Below are positions 9,993 through 20,548 of a stretch of 64,000 bases of DNA, piece by piece (position 1 is the first letter of the stretch; each line of letters starts with the position of its first letter). The position numbers were made by a program, and so were the translations under genes. The notes below the pieces were generated by a model, which saw only the letters and a program-made list of their open reading frames with translations, made no database searches and was not told the origin of the DNA. The stretch is taken from NCBI GenBank assembly GCA_965250245.1, contig OZ252296.1:3038001-3102000 (forward strand), given 5' to 3'. Origin of the DNA: JABDIP01 sp965250245 (GTDB lineage Bacteria; Pseudomonadota; Alphaproteobacteria; DSM-16000; Inquilinaceae).

Positions 9993-11123
9993 CTATTCCT
10001 CTTCCTTGGGCTGAATCCCGGCCCGCGCCAGGAAATCCTCCCGGGTCGACTGGTCCTGGATCAGCTCCGCCAGCAGTTCCGGCAGGCTGAGCCGGCCGCG
10101 CCGCACGAGATCGTCCAGGGTGTAGGAGATCGGCGAGTGCGGTTCGGTCTTGCGGAAGAAATCCGCGACCTTCAGCAGCTGCTTGAAGGCATCCTCGCGG
10201 CTGGCGATCTGGGCCGCCACCTGGACCCCGCCGCCGGCCGCCGCCGGAGCGCCGGCGCCGTTGCCGGCCACCGCCGCGCCTTCCTCGCCTTCCGCGGCCT
10301 CCTCCGGATCGGCCACCGCGACCAGGTCGCGGCTGACGAACTTGACCGTGTCCAGCACGCCACGGAGCGTGTTGCGGATGTTGGAGGCCGACGGCGCGTC
10401 ATGGCCGGCCTTCTCGTCCAGCACGGTGCACAGAGCGTCGAACGCCTCCAGGGCCTCTTCCAGATCGGCGATCAGCCCGGTGTAGAAAGTCGGCGACGAT
10501 TCCGACACGCTCTTCTCGAAATCGTCCATCGGCACAACGCCGGCGGCGATCCGGGCCTGCTTCTTCTCCTCGTCGGTGATCTTGGCCAGTTCCATCGCCT
10601 GGTCGTAGTGCCAGGCGGCGAACGGGCCGAAGCTCGTGCCGTCGGTGATCAGCACCTTGCGGATCGGCTGGATCAGGGTGCCGTCGGCGCCCTCGCCGTT
10701 GAGGCCGGACAGCGGCGCGACCTTGGTCTCGACCCCGTCCTCGTCCTCCAGCGGATAGAGGCCGTCCCAGAAAGTTTCGACCATGCCCTTGGCAAGATTG
10801 AAGCCGTCGCGCAGGCCGGCGAAGCCATGCGCCCTGAGCTGCGCCTCGATCAACCAGCTCGTCAGCTCCAGATCCTTGGCCTTGGTCTGGATCAGGTTCG
10901 GGGCGGTCTCAAGGATGGTGCGCCATTCCTCGGGGAGCCCGCCGCCGGGCTCGTCGTCGGCGTCCAGGCTGCGCTCGGCGGCCCGGGCCGCGGAGCGTGC
11001 ATCCTTGACCTGATAGTAGTCCGATGTCGGCGAGACGTCCTCGCGGAGGTCGACGCCCGCCGGGTTGTCGCCCTCGATCGGAGCGAGCAACTGCTCGATG
11101 TCCAGGGTGGACGGCGATGCCAT
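9993..11123 (-). CDS. tssA: Type VI secretion protein TssA (ImpA)
   Basis: A 376-residue TssA with the ImpA N-terminal domain (LLAPIEGDNPAGVDLRED, then ETAPNLIQTKAKDLELTSWLIEAQLR, FWDGLYPLEDEDGVETKVAPL). TssA proteins coordinate baseplate docking and sheath/tube polymerisation. The start is the ATG at 11123 (MASPSTLDIEQLLAP); the longer open frame upstream is Arg/Pro-rich shadow. The C-terminal part has an Ala/Gly linker and a short helical domain (SREDAFKQLLKVADFFRKTEPHSP) that fits the class with a brief C-terminal domain. First gene of the T6SS block. Confidence 0.95.
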   Translation of the reverse strand: MASPSTLDIEQLLAPIEGDNPAGVDLREDVSPTSDYYQVKDARSAARAAERSLDADDEPGGGLPEEWRTILETAPNLIQTKAKDLELTSWLIEAQLRAHGFAGLRDGFNLAKGMVETFWDGLYPLEDEDGVETKVAPLSGLNGEGADGTLIQPIRKVLITDGTSFGPFAAWHYDQAMELAKITDEEKKQARIAAGVVPMDDFEKSVSESSPTFYTGLIADLEEALEAFDALCTVLDEKAGHDAPSASNIRNTLRGVLDTVKFVSRDLVAVADPEEAAEGEEGAAVAGNGAGAPAAAGGGVQVAAQIASREDAFKQLLKVADFFRKTEPHSPISYTLDDLVRRGRLSLPELLAELIQDQSTREDFLARAGIQPKEEE

Positions 11124-11266
11124 GGGTTCTGCCCCATTGTCGGTTGTTGCCGATGCCTTTATGTCTGTCCGGCAGCCATGCTGTCGGGCGGCGCACGCTA
11201 GCATAGCGCTGCCGCCGCGTGAAAGGGAAAGGGCCGGCGCCAGGCGCCGCCGCATGGGAGTCCGAA

Positions 11267-12301
11267 ATGCGTATCGCCTTGCATACTCCCGCACTTTCGG
11301 CCGGGCGGGGCCGGCCGTCCGGGGCCGCCGGGGCGACCGACGCCCTGGCCGCCGCCCTGTCCATCGCGGGCCATTCGGTGGATGTCGTGGACGACACGGA
11401 CGCCGATCGGATCCTGGCCTTGGCGCAGCAGTCAGGCCAACTGCCGGACGCCTGGCTGACCTATGGCCTGCGCCCCGACACGCCCGATGCGGTGGGCGCC
11501 GCCGTCGCCCGCGGCCTTGGCATCCCCTATGTGCTGGTCGACCCGCGCGGTGCGGCGCCGGGGCCCGGCGTCTCAAGTGCGGGCGCGGTGATCGCCCTGT
11601 CGGATGCCAGCGCCGACTGGGCGGAGTCCACGCTCCCCGGCACGCCGATGACCCGGCTCCTGCCGTTCATCGATCCGGGCCCCTATGATTCCGTCCGCCG
11701 ACTTCATACCGCGCAGTCGGCGGCGATCACCCACCGTCTCGCGCTCGACACCGACACGCCGCGCCTGCTCTTCGTCGGCGACATGCACCCGGGCGACGGG
11801 CTGGAGTCCTGCAGCCAGATGGCGCGCGCCATGTCGCGGCTGGCCATGGTCCCCTACCGTCTGATCGTGATCGGCGACGGCCCGGCGCGCGGGGAGGTTG
11901 AAGCGATGCTGCGCCGGCTGCCGCTGGGGCGGGTGCATGTGGTCGGCGGGCTGCCGCCGGAAGAGGTCATTCCCTATTACGCGATCAGCGACATCCTGCT
12001 GGCGCCCTGCGCCGGCGGCACCCATGGGCGGACGCTGCTGGAGGCGCTGGCGACCGGGCTGCCGATCGTCGCCTGCGACACGCCGGGCGTGCGCGATGTG
12101 GTCCATGACGGGATGACCGGCCGCATCGCACCGGCCGGCAATGCGGAGTCGATGGCGATGACGATCGCCTTCCTGCTGCGCGAACGGCGCTTCCTGGATT
12201 CCCTCGCGCTCGCGACGACCCAGTCGATCTCCAAGGACCATCACATCGTCGCCGCTGCCGCGGCCCTGGACGAGGTGCTGACCGGGCTGGGCCTCGGTTA
12301 G
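11267..12301 (+). CDS. GT4-type glycosyltransferase
   Basis: A 344-residue protein with the GT-B glycosyltransferase architecture. The C-terminal half contains LLFVGDMHPGDG, YRLIVIGDGPARGEVEAML, VHVVGGLPPEEVIPYYAISDILLAP and LLEALATGLPIVACDTPG. I choose the ATG at 11267 (MRIALHTPA), preceded by GGGAG, over a poorly placed start 16 codons upstream. In the donor-site motif the usual first glutamate of EX7E is replaced by Gly (GGTHGRTLLEALATG), while the second glutamate is present. It lies alone on the plus strand between tssA and the caspase operon. Its acceptor is unknown. Confidence 0.83.
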   Translation: MRIALHTPALSAGRGRPSGAAGATDALAAALSIAGHSVDVVDDTDADRILALAQQSGQLPDAWLTYGLRPDTPDAVGAAVARGLGIPYVLVDPRGAAPGPGVSSAGAVIALSDASADWAESTLPGTPMTRLLPFIDPGPYDSVRRLHTAQSAAITHRLALDTDTPRLLFVGDMHPGDGLESCSQMARAMSRLAMVPYRLIVIGDGPARGEVEAMLRRLPLGRVHVVGGLPPEEVIPYYAISDILLAPCAGGTHGRTLLEALATGLPIVACDTPGVRDVVHDGMTGRIAPAGNAESMAMTIAFLLRERRFLDSLALATTQSISKDHHIVAAAAALDEVLTGLGLG

Positions 12302-12321
12302 GCGCCGGCCCGGCCGTCAGA

Positions 12322-13737
12322 TCAGGAGTTGCAGTCGGCGACGACCCGGCGGCGGCAGTCGTCGGACTGACGGCCGTTCTCGCTCCAGCAGGCCTGGCGG
12401 GCGCCATCCATGGCATCGCGTTGCGAGCCGGCGGTGGCGAAGTTGCCGGCGACCACCGCGGCGCACTGGCCGGCGCCGAACTCCACATGGATCCGGCAGT
12501 AGTTGTGGCCGCATTTCGCCATGGCGCAGTCATTGGCCGCCTGCTGGCTGGACATGTCCGTGCAGACGCCGACCCGCCGCCAGTTGGCGATGCTCATCGC
12601 CATGGCGCCGAAATTGCCGCTGACCGCAGCGACCTCCTCGCTGCCGCGCTCGGTGACCGGCGTGCTGATCGCCACCAGCCGGTTGCGCGCCAGGTCGGCG
12701 AAGACGCCGTCCGGGAAGCGGCTGAGATAGGCGAAGTATTCCGCCGCGTCGGTGCTGTCCTGGATCGACTGCCAGAACAGCATGTCGGCCTGGAGGTCCG
12801 CGTTCTGCGCCGGCTGCACCGGCTGCGCGGGCTGCGTCGGCACCACCTGCTGGACCGTCGGCTGCGCCGGCGCCGCGGCGACCTGCGTGCCCATCGGCGG
12901 GTTGAGATAGAACTGCTCGGCGCTCAGCGAGCCGTACACGAAGGGCTCCTGGCGGCCGTTGGTGGCGGTGATCACGGTGTCGCGCACCTTGCGGAAATAG
13001 TGGCCGATCTCCACGCCCGGCTCGTCGAGATGGGTCAGCAGGGCGGTGGTGAACGGGCTGTTGAATCCGGTGCCATCCTCGGCCACGGAGCCATCGCGAG
13101 TGGCGAAGGCGACCAGCGTGTCGGCCGGCGCGTCGACGCGACCGAGGCCACGGCCGACCGCCGTCGAGCGGGTCGGACCCATATTGGCCTGCAGCTGGTC
13201 GGAGAACGGGTTGTCGCGGCAGGCGTCGAGGATGACGATGGCCAGCTTGCGGGCCTGCGACACCTCGCTGAGGATGAGGTTGAGCGGCACCGTCTCATAG
13301 TTCAGATCGCGCTCGCGCCGCAGGTTCACGTCGACCGGCAGCAGATAGTTCTCGCCATCGACCTGGATCCCGTGGCCGGCATAGAACACCACCGCGATGT
13401 CGGCGGTCTCGGCCATCGCGCCGAAGGCCCGCAGCGTCGACACCATGCCGGCGGCATCGAGGTCGATGCCTTCCTGGACCGTGAAGCCCAGCCGGCGCAG
13501 GCTGTCGGACATGGCGAAGGCATCATTGGCCGGGTTCGGCAGCGCCGGTGCGCTGACATAGCTGCTGTTGCCGATGACCAGGGCGACCCGCTGATTGGCG
13601 CCCTGCGCGGCCGCCGGAAGCGCCCACAGCCAGGCGATCAGAAGTGCGAGGACAAGGACGGCGAGGCTTTCGGCGACAATCCAATGCCCGTCGCGCCTCG
13701 TGGTGACCTTCGCGGTGTCCTTTGCCAACCGTGCCAT
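12322..13737 (-). CDS. Secreted caspase-like (C14) protein with C-terminal DUF4189-type domain
   Basis: A 471-residue protein. Residues about 21-44 form a signal peptide or anchor (AVLVLALLIAWLWALPAAAQ). A caspase-fold domain follows, starting RVALVIGNSSY, with the catalytic dyad intact: His122 in YAGHGIQVDG and Cys173 in ILDACRDNPF. The C-terminal 100 residues are Cys-rich (GNFGAMAMS, QAANDCAMAKCG, CRIHVEFGAGQC) and resemble DUF4189. The start at 13737 has a GGGAGG upstream. It is the last gene of a minus-strand operon with a kinase, an OmpA protein and a longer paralogue. It probably acts in the periplasm as a peptidase or sensor; its substrate is unknown. Confidence 0.87.
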   Translation of the reverse strand: MARLAKDTAKVTTRRDGHWIVAESLAVLVLALLIAWLWALPAAAQGANQRVALVIGNSSYVSAPALPNPANDAFAMSDSLRRLGFTVQEGIDLDAAGMVSTLRAFGAMAETADIAVVFYAGHGIQVDGENYLLPVDVNLRRERDLNYETVPLNLILSEVSQARKLAIVILDACRDNPFSDQLQANMGPTRSTAVGRGLGRVDAPADTLVAFATRDGSVAEDGTGFNSPFTTALLTHLDEPGVEIGHYFRKVRDTVITATNGRQEPFVYGSLSAEQFYLNPPMGTQVAAAPAQPTVQQVVPTQPAQPVQPAQNADLQADMLFWQSIQDSTDAAEYFAYLSRFPDGVFADLARNRLVAISTPVTERGSEEVAAVSGNFGAMAMSIANWRRVGVCTDMSSQQAANDCAMAKCGHNYCRIHVEFGAGQCAAVVAGNFATAGSQRDAMDGARQACWSENGRQSDDCRRRVVADCNS

Positions 13738-13934
13738 GTCTCGCCTCCCGTCGTCCGGTCCGGATACTGATCCCGAACCTGTCGAATTCTCCTTCGTGCC
13801 CCGGAATGGACCGCACGACCCTCGTGGCGGCGATCCGTGATGCCGTCTTTGTAAAGGGCATGAAACACCGCGGCAGTGACGAACGTCACCACCGCGGTGT
13901 CGAAGCTCGGAAGGCGGTATATGCGGCCGTCGGC

Positions 13935-15703
<1,769 letters not shown>

Positions 15704-15707
<4 letters not shown>

Positions 15708-16258
15708 CGCCCACCTATGTTCGTGATCTCGACGCGACGGTTCACGTCGCCGTCGGGATTGCCGGTGTCCAGCGGCCGCGCTTCGCCCCAGCCCACGTCA
15801 CGCAGGCGATCGGGGCTGACGTTGACGGTCCGGATCAGGTAGTCCCGGACCGCCCGCGCCCGCCGCTCGGACAGCAGCAGGTTGTACTCGGCGGACCCGA
15901 CAGCGTCGGTGTGTCCGGCGATCAGGAAGCTGAACTCGTTCAGCTCCCGTGAGGTAATGGCGGCACCCAACTCGGCAAGCACCCGTTTCGCCTCTTCGGT
16001 CAGGCGATCGGAGCCGAATTCGAACTGGATCTGGAAATTGACCGTGGGCTGGCGGCCCAGCGAGCGGGTGCTGGCGATCGCCGGCGACCGTGCCGCCGCG
16101 TCGCCGGCCGCACCCGGCGGGGTCAGGGCACGAATGAAATCCGCGGCGGTCGGGTCGGTCATGATCTTGGCGTCCTGGGCCATGGCCCGCCCGCCGACGA
16201 GAATGACCAGCACAATCGGCAGCAGCATCAGGCTCCGGGTCGTCTGGATGCGTGTCAT
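15704..16258 (-). CDS. OmpA-family peptidoglycan-associated protein
   Basis: A 184-residue exported protein. The signal peptide is about residues 9-27 (SLMLLPIVLVILVGGRAMA). The C-terminal OmpA domain (about 75-184) has the expected core: FGSDRLTEEAKRVLAELG, IAGHTDAVGSAEYNLLLSERRA, and the diaminopimelate-contacting Asp and Arg region (LSERRARAVRDYL, NRRVEI). I use the ATG at 16258, preceded by GGAGAGG, not the longer frame. It lies between a transmembrane kinase and two secreted caspase-like proteins and probably anchors this apparatus to the cell wall. No outer-membrane barrel is present. Confidence 0.9.
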
Positions 16259-16400
16259 CAAGCCTCTCCAAGAACGCGTCGTTCCGGTGCGCCCATCCGC
16301 TCTTCCAATGCCGTCCGCAAATCCCTGTGCCATGTCCATTGCCATCCCCGTTGCCCCGGTTCGATCCCGGCGCCGCCCGCGGCACCAGGCCCGGATGTCG

Positions 16401-18488
16401 TCATCCCTGTGGCCGCGACGTAATGAAAATGTAGCTGCCCGCCGCGGGAGTCGCGAAGCCACGCCGCCGCAGCGCCGACAAGGATTCGCTGAGCGCCTGC
16501 AGGTAGGCCGAGGCCGGTTCGGCGAACGGGCGGGGCTCGCTGAACAATTCGACCGGCGTGGAAATCGCAACGATCATGTCGGTTCCATAAGGCGGGTTGA
16601 TCACCAGGTTCGGGTCGCCCGGAAAGCCGTCCGGTCCGCCGCCCACGACCACCATGCCGCCGCGCGATACGCGGTTGTTCGGCCTGCGGTCGGTCGGGAA
16701 CAGGTGATAAACATTGCCCTCCTTGTCGATGAAACTGACGTAAAGGTATCCGTCGATCTGGTCCGCCGCTGTGGCGCGGATCACAAGGGAGTCGTTCTGC
16801 TGGTAGATCAGCGACTCCTTGTTCGGCTGGATCAGCGGCGCGCGGCCCTGGCCCGGCTCGATGCCGGCCTGCGCCTCCAGGACGCCGATGGCCGCACAGA
16901 ACGGCCAGGGCCGGATGCTGGTCGACTCGATCACTCCGCGCACGCCGTTGACCGAAGACAGCGCATTCAACAACTGTCGCAGGTCGTCGTCGCCGGACAG
17001 GTAGCCGGTGACCATGACCCGCAGATCGTCGGTCAACGTGGCCGAAAGCCGGGAGCACTCGAACCCGCCCAGAACCTCGTCGACCTCGCTCTCGATCAGC
17101 ACCCGGTCCGGCAGGCTGGCCACCTGCACCGGCGACGTCGCGGTCTGCTCGATGGGCTGGGTGGTGGTCGAACCGATCTCGGTCGGCGTGGTCGTGGTGG
17201 TGGTCTGGACGGAGGCCGGTTGGGACGCGGGCTGACCGCCGCCGAGCGCAGAGCCGCCGCCCAGGGCACCGCCGCCAAGCGCGCTTCCGCCAAGCTGGCT
17301 GCCGCCGCCAAGCGCGCCGCCGGGCGAGGTCGCGGCCGTGGTCTGGGTGGTCTGCGTCGTCGATGTCGGCTGGGTTGCCTGCGTGGTCGCCGTCTGGCCG
17401 CCGAGTTCCGTCCCGCCGCCCGCGGACGTCGCCGCGGTTCCGGTCTGGCTGCCCGCCTCCGTCTGCCCGGCCACGACCCCGGACTCGCCGCCCAGGAAGA
17501 AATAGGCCCCGCCGCCTGCGGCCACGAGGACCAGCGCGCCCAGACCGGCGACCAGGCCGATCATGCCGCCCTTCTTCTCCGTCTTGGCGCCCGCCTTTCC
17601 GGTCTTGCCCTTGCTGCGGGCCTTGCCGGATGCCGCCTGCAGCGCCGCCATGGATTGCGGCCGGTCGTCCGGGCTGGGCTCCAGCATCCAGGCGATCTCG
17701 TCGCGCAGCGCCGCCGGCACGTCGCTCAGATCCGGCACCGTCCGCCGGGCCTCGAGCACCGACATGTGGGTCTTGCCCATGTCGAGCGGCCGTCCGACTG
17801 CCGCCGCCGCCAGCACCAGGCCGACGCTGTAGATGTCCGACCGCGCGTCGACATTGCCGCCATAGAGGCCGAGCTGCTCGGGCGAGGCATAGGAATACTT
17901 GCCCGCGAAATCGCCGCCGATCACGGTGCGGGCTTCCGGGTCGGCCAGCTTGGCGATGCCGAAATCGATGATCTTGGCGTTCTCCAGCCGGCCGCCCGGC
18001 AGGATCACGTTGTCCGGCGACATGTCGCGGTGGATGACGCCGGTCTCATGCGCCGCGCCCAGCCCCATGGCCAGCCGGTCGCGCAGCATGATGACGTCCT
18101 GCACCGAGAGCGGACCGTCCTTCAGCACCGCCGACAGCGCCGGGCCGTCGACGAACTCCATGATCAGGTAGAGGTGGCCTTCCTCGTCGCAGACCACGCC
18201 GTCATAGCCGACCACCGCCTCGTTGCGGACGTTGCGCAGCACCGCCGCCTCGCGGGTGAACAGGTCGATGACCTTGGGGTCCTTGGCCAGCTCCGGCAGC
18301 ATGATCTTGATGGCATGCTTGGTGTCGAGCTTGACGTGGCTGGCCCGGTAGACCTCGCCCATGCCGCCGCGGGCCAGCAGCTTGTCGATGCGGTAGGTGT
18401 GGCTGAGCACGGCTCCGGGCGCGACCGAGAAACCGGCGGTCAGTTCGGACTGGCTTACCAGCCTCGTCTCGTCGTCCATCGAGCTCAT
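16401..18488 (-). CDS. Transmembrane Ser/Thr protein kinase with periplasmic BON-like and DUF4384-like module (copy 1)
   Basis: A 695-residue Hanks-type kinase. The kinase domain (about 32-290) has the Gly loop ARGGMGEV at 39-46, Lys61, HRD at 153-155 (HRDMSPDN) and DFG at 175-177, so it should be active. A Lys-rich juxtamembrane stretch precedes one TM helix (about 309-333). The outside part starts with a low-complexity Thr/Gln and LGGGS-like repeat linker. A BON-like unit with two cysteines (FECSRL about 472; WPFCAA about 528) follows, and then a DUF4384-like domain to the end. ImpN/PpkA-type kinases regulate T6SS in relatives. It heads the kinase-OmpA-caspase-caspase operon. The short gap of 142 bp to ompA suggests co-transcription. 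Confidence 0.92.
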   Translation of the reverse strand: MSSMDDETRLVSQSELTAGFSVAPGAVLSHTYRIDKLLARGGMGEVYRASHVKLDTKHAIKIMLPELAKDPKVIDLFTREAAVLRNVRNEAVVGYDGVVCDEEGHLYLIMEFVDGPALSAVLKDGPLSVQDVIMLRDRLAMGLGAAHETGVIHRDMSPDNVILPGGRLENAKIIDFGIAKLADPEARTVIGGDFAGKYSYASPEQLGLYGGNVDARSDIYSVGLVLAAAAVGRPLDMGKTHMSVLEARRTVPDLSDVPAALRDEIAWMLEPSPDDRPQSMAALQAASGKARSKGKTGKAGAKTEKKGGMIGLVAGLGALVLVAAGGGAYFFLGGESGVVAGQTEAGSQTGTAATSAGGGTELGGQTATTQATQPTSTTQTTQTTAATSPGGALGGGSQLGGSALGGGALGGGSALGGGQPASQPASVQTTTTTTPTEIGSTTTQPIEQTATSPVQVASLPDRVLIESEVDEVLGGFECSRLSATLTDDLRVMVTGYLSGDDDLRQLLNALSSVNGVRGVIESTSIRPWPFCAAIGVLEAQAGIEPGQGRAPLIQPNKESLIYQQNDSLVIRATAADQIDGYLYVSFIDKEGNVYHLFPTDRRPNNRVSRGGMVVVGGGPDGFPGDPNLVINPPYGTDMIVAISTPVELFSEPRPFAEPASAYLQALSESLSALRRRGFATPAAGSYIFITSRPQG
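17120..17420 (-). repeat. Low-complexity Thr/Gln and Gly-Gly-Ser-Ala-Leu repeat linker within kinase copy 1
   Basis: The kinase coding region carries short degenerate repeats encoding units like ALGGG and QLGGS, flanked by Thr/Gln-rich runs. They form the extracytoplasmic tether between the TM helix and the BON-like unit. Copy 2 of the kinase has a Pro/Asp-rich spacer in the same place instead, so the tether has diverged while the domains have not. Confidence 0.6.
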
Positions 18489-18788
18489 GCCCTTCCCCGA
18501 TCCGGCCGCCCGCCCGGCTGATGCCGTCCGTGAATCCAGGCTCCTGCCGCAGGCCGACTCCGCGCCGCGCCATACTGCGCGGGCAACCGGCCGGATTCAA
18601 AGAAATTCTCGGCGACCGGCCGGAACGCCGCAGTGAGCGTCGTCACACCCGATGGCGGAACCGACTCCCGGGATTTGCCGACGGCGAAAGGCCGTCGACA
18701 GCCGGCGCAGCATTTTCCACATTTACAATCCCCCGGGACGATGGTCCCGTACGCGCCGACGGCGCGCGGACGCCGAGGAGGGAATGGG
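18489..18788. other. Divergent intergenic region between kinase copy 1 and the HD-domain gene
   Basis: No credible gene is present. The region must hold the promoters of both divergent genes. A GGAGGG Shine-Dalgarno lies just before 18789 for the HD gene, and a GAAGGG stretch lies next to the kinase ATG. I could not pick a convincing sigma-factor site by eye. Confidence 0.45.
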
Positions 18789-19370
18789 ATGGAGACGGTA
18801 AGCTTCACGCGCATGGCGGACGGCACCCGCGCGGACTACGAGTTCCTGGCCAGTCACGAGCAGCGGCACATCGACGCCCTGCCCGACCGCATTCTCGAGG
18901 CGCTCCGGGCGATGGAGCATTCGATCGACGGCTACAAGGTCTCGCGCCTCACCCATTCGCTGCAGACCGCGACCCGGGCGGAAGCCGACGGCGCCGACAA
19001 GGAGATGGTCGCCGCCGCCCTGATCCACGATCTGGGCGACGACCTGGCGCCGGAGAACCACTCCCAGCTCGCCGCCGCCATCATCCGGCCCTATGTGCGC
19101 AAGGAGGTCACCTGGGTGGTGGAGATGCACGGCCTGTTCCAGACGGCCTACTACGCGCCGCAGCTCGGCCGCGACGGCGACGGCCACCGGCGCTACGCCG
19201 ACCATGAATGGTACGAGTCCTGCGTGCGCTTCTGCCGCGACTGGGACCAGGAGGCCTTCGACCCGGACTATCCGACCCGGCCGCTGTCCCATTTCGAGCC
19301 GCTGATCCGCGAGATCTTCTCTCGGCCGCCCTTCGACCCGGCGGTGATCGAGGGCCGGGCGGCGTCGTAA
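18789..19370 (+). CDS. HD-domain metal-dependent protein (MIOX/PhnZ-like group suspected)
   Basis: A 193-residue HD-fold protein. Candidate metal ligands are His56 (RLTHSLQ), His80-Asp81 (IHDLGD), His91 (ENHSQ), His114 (EMHGLFQ) and Asp151 or Asp153 (CRDWDQ). The pattern of extra histidines between the HD pair and the last Asp, with the ending DWDQEAFDPDY, recalls HD-fold di-iron oxygenases (myo-inositol oxygenase, PhnZ, TmpB) more than simple phosphohydrolases. That is an inference. The start at 18789 has a strong GAGGAGGG leader; the longer frame upstream lacks one. It is followed by a nested repeat and a dehydrogenase gene in the same direction, so the two may form one pathway. Confidence 0.72.
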   Translation: METVSFTRMADGTRADYEFLASHEQRHIDALPDRILEALRAMEHSIDGYKVSRLTHSLQTATRAEADGADKEMVAAALIHDLGDDLAPENHSQLAAAIIRPYVRKEVTWVVEMHGLFQTAYYAPQLGRDGDGHRRYADHEWYESCVRFCRDWDQEAFDPDYPTRPLSHFEPLIREIFSRPPFDPAVIEGRAAS

Positions 19371-19383
19371 ACAACCAATCCAA

Positions 19384-19575
19384 CCACAGAGACACAGAGA
19401 CACAGAGAACCAAGAGAGGCGATCTGGCCCCGTTCTACTCGTGCGTCATTCCCGCGAAAGCGGGAATCCAGTCGATCCTACCGGTACCTGGATTCCCGCT
19501 TTCGCGGGAATGACGAAATGATGGGGTCGGGCGATATGGCCTCCCTTGGTTCTCTGTGTCTCTGTGTCTCTGTGG
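19384..19575. repeat. Nested inverted repeat element (about 190 bp)
   Basis: The outer 37-nt arms (19384-19420 and 19539-19575) are built of CACAGAGA-type units and match as reverse complements at 36 of 37 positions. Inside them lie 27-nt perfect inverted arms (19445-19471 and 19488-19514) containing CATTCCCGCGAAAGCGGGAA. Between outer and inner arms the two sides also look diverged but related. It is probably a REP/MITE-like non-coding mobile element or a structured RNA/DNA element. The right arm ends 7 nt before the ATG of the next gene. Confidence 0.85.
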
Positions 19576-19582
19576 TGAAATC

Positions 19583-20548
19583 ATGAAGAAAATCGGCTTC
19601 ATCGGCCTGGGCAATGTCGGCGGCAAGCTGGCCGGCAGCCTGCAGCGCAACGGCTTTCCGCTGATCGTCCATGAGCTGGATCGCAGCCGGGCGCGGCCCT
19701 TCGTGGATCGCGGCGCGGGCTGGGCGGATTCGCCGGGGCATACCGCCGATGCCGCCGACATCCTGATCACCTGCCTGCCCTCGCCCGCCGCCTGCGCCGA
19801 GGTGATGGAGGCAAAATCCGGACTGCTGAGCGGCCTCGGGCCCGGCAAGACCTGGCTGGAGATGAGCACCACCGACGAGGCCGAGGTGAAGCGGCTCGGC
19901 GCGCTGGTCGCCGAGCGCGGGGCGGCGGCCCTGGACTGCCCGGTCTCCGGCGGCTGCCACCGGGCCGCAACCGGCAACATCTCGATCTTCGCCGGCGGCG
20001 AGCGCGCCGCCTTCGAGGCGGTGCTGCCGGTGCTGTCGGCCATGGGCCGGCGCATCCTGCATACCGGGCCACTCGGCTCGGCCTCGGTGCTGAAGGTCGT
20101 GACCAACTATCTGGCCAGCGCCAATCTGGTGGCGCTGGGCGAGGCGTTGATCGTGGCCCGGCAGGCCGGCATGGACCTCGCCACGACCTACGAGGCGATC
20201 CGCATCTCCTCGGGCAATTCCTTCGTGCACGAGACCGAGAGCCAGGTGATCCTCAACGGCTCCTACGACATCGGCTTCACCATGGCCCTGGTGCTGAAGG
20301 ACCTCGGCCTGTTCCAGGACGTGGCCGACCGCGCCGGAACCCGGCTGGAAGTCTCGCCGATGCTTGGCGACATCTTCCGCGATGGTGCGGAGCGCTACGG
20401 GCCCGACGCCTGGTCGTCGATGATCGCCAAGCGGCACGAGGATGCGGCCGGGGCCAACCTGCGCGCCGAGGGGTTCCCGCCCGAACTGGTCGATGACGAG
20501 CCGGAGCAGCCCGGTGGCGAGGTCGCGGTCAGGGCTCCCGCGAGGTGA
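19583..20548 (+). CDS. 3-hydroxyisobutyrate-dehydrogenase-family NAD(P)-dependent oxidoreductase
   Basis: A 321-residue beta-hydroxyacid dehydrogenase. It has the N-terminal dinucleotide motif KKIGFIGLGNVGGKLAGSL, the substrate-binding DCPVSGGCHRAATG, and the catalytic lysine in LGSASVLKVVTNYL. Reaction: NAD(P)-linked oxidation of a beta-hydroxyacid or reduction of a semialdehyde; the exact substrate is unclear. The start MKKIGFIG at 19583 fits the family; a start nine codons earlier falls in the repeat. No normal Shine-Dalgarno is visible because the repeat arm runs almost to the ATG. The 3' end overlaps the oppositely directed kinase copy 2 by 20 bp. Confidence 0.9.
   Translation: MKKIGFIGLGNVGGKLAGSLQRNGFPLIVHELDRSRARPFVDRGAGWADSPGHTADAADILITCLPSPAACAEVMEAKSGLLSGLGPGKTWLEMSTTDEAEVKRLGALVAERGAAALDCPVSGGCHRAATGNISIFAGGERAAFEAVLPVLSAMGRRILHTGPLGSASVLKVVTNYLASANLVALGEALIVARQAGMDLATTYEAIRISSGNSFVHETESQVILNGSYDIGFTMALVLKDLGLFQDVADRAGTRLEVSPMLGDIFRDGAERYGPDAWSSMIAKRHEDAAGANLRAEGFPPELVDDEPEQPGGEVAVRAPAR

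Noticed and set aside
17120..17420. Short direct repeats as a possible CRISPR array
   Set aside because: They are degenerate in-frame codons for a Gly/Thr-rich linker inside the kinase gene, without unique spacers of fixed length.
15882..18521. An 879-residue plus-strand open frame over the kinase gene
   Set aside because: It is antisense to the kinase and OmpA genes with low-complexity Arg/Gly sequence; the minus-strand kinase has all catalytic motifs.
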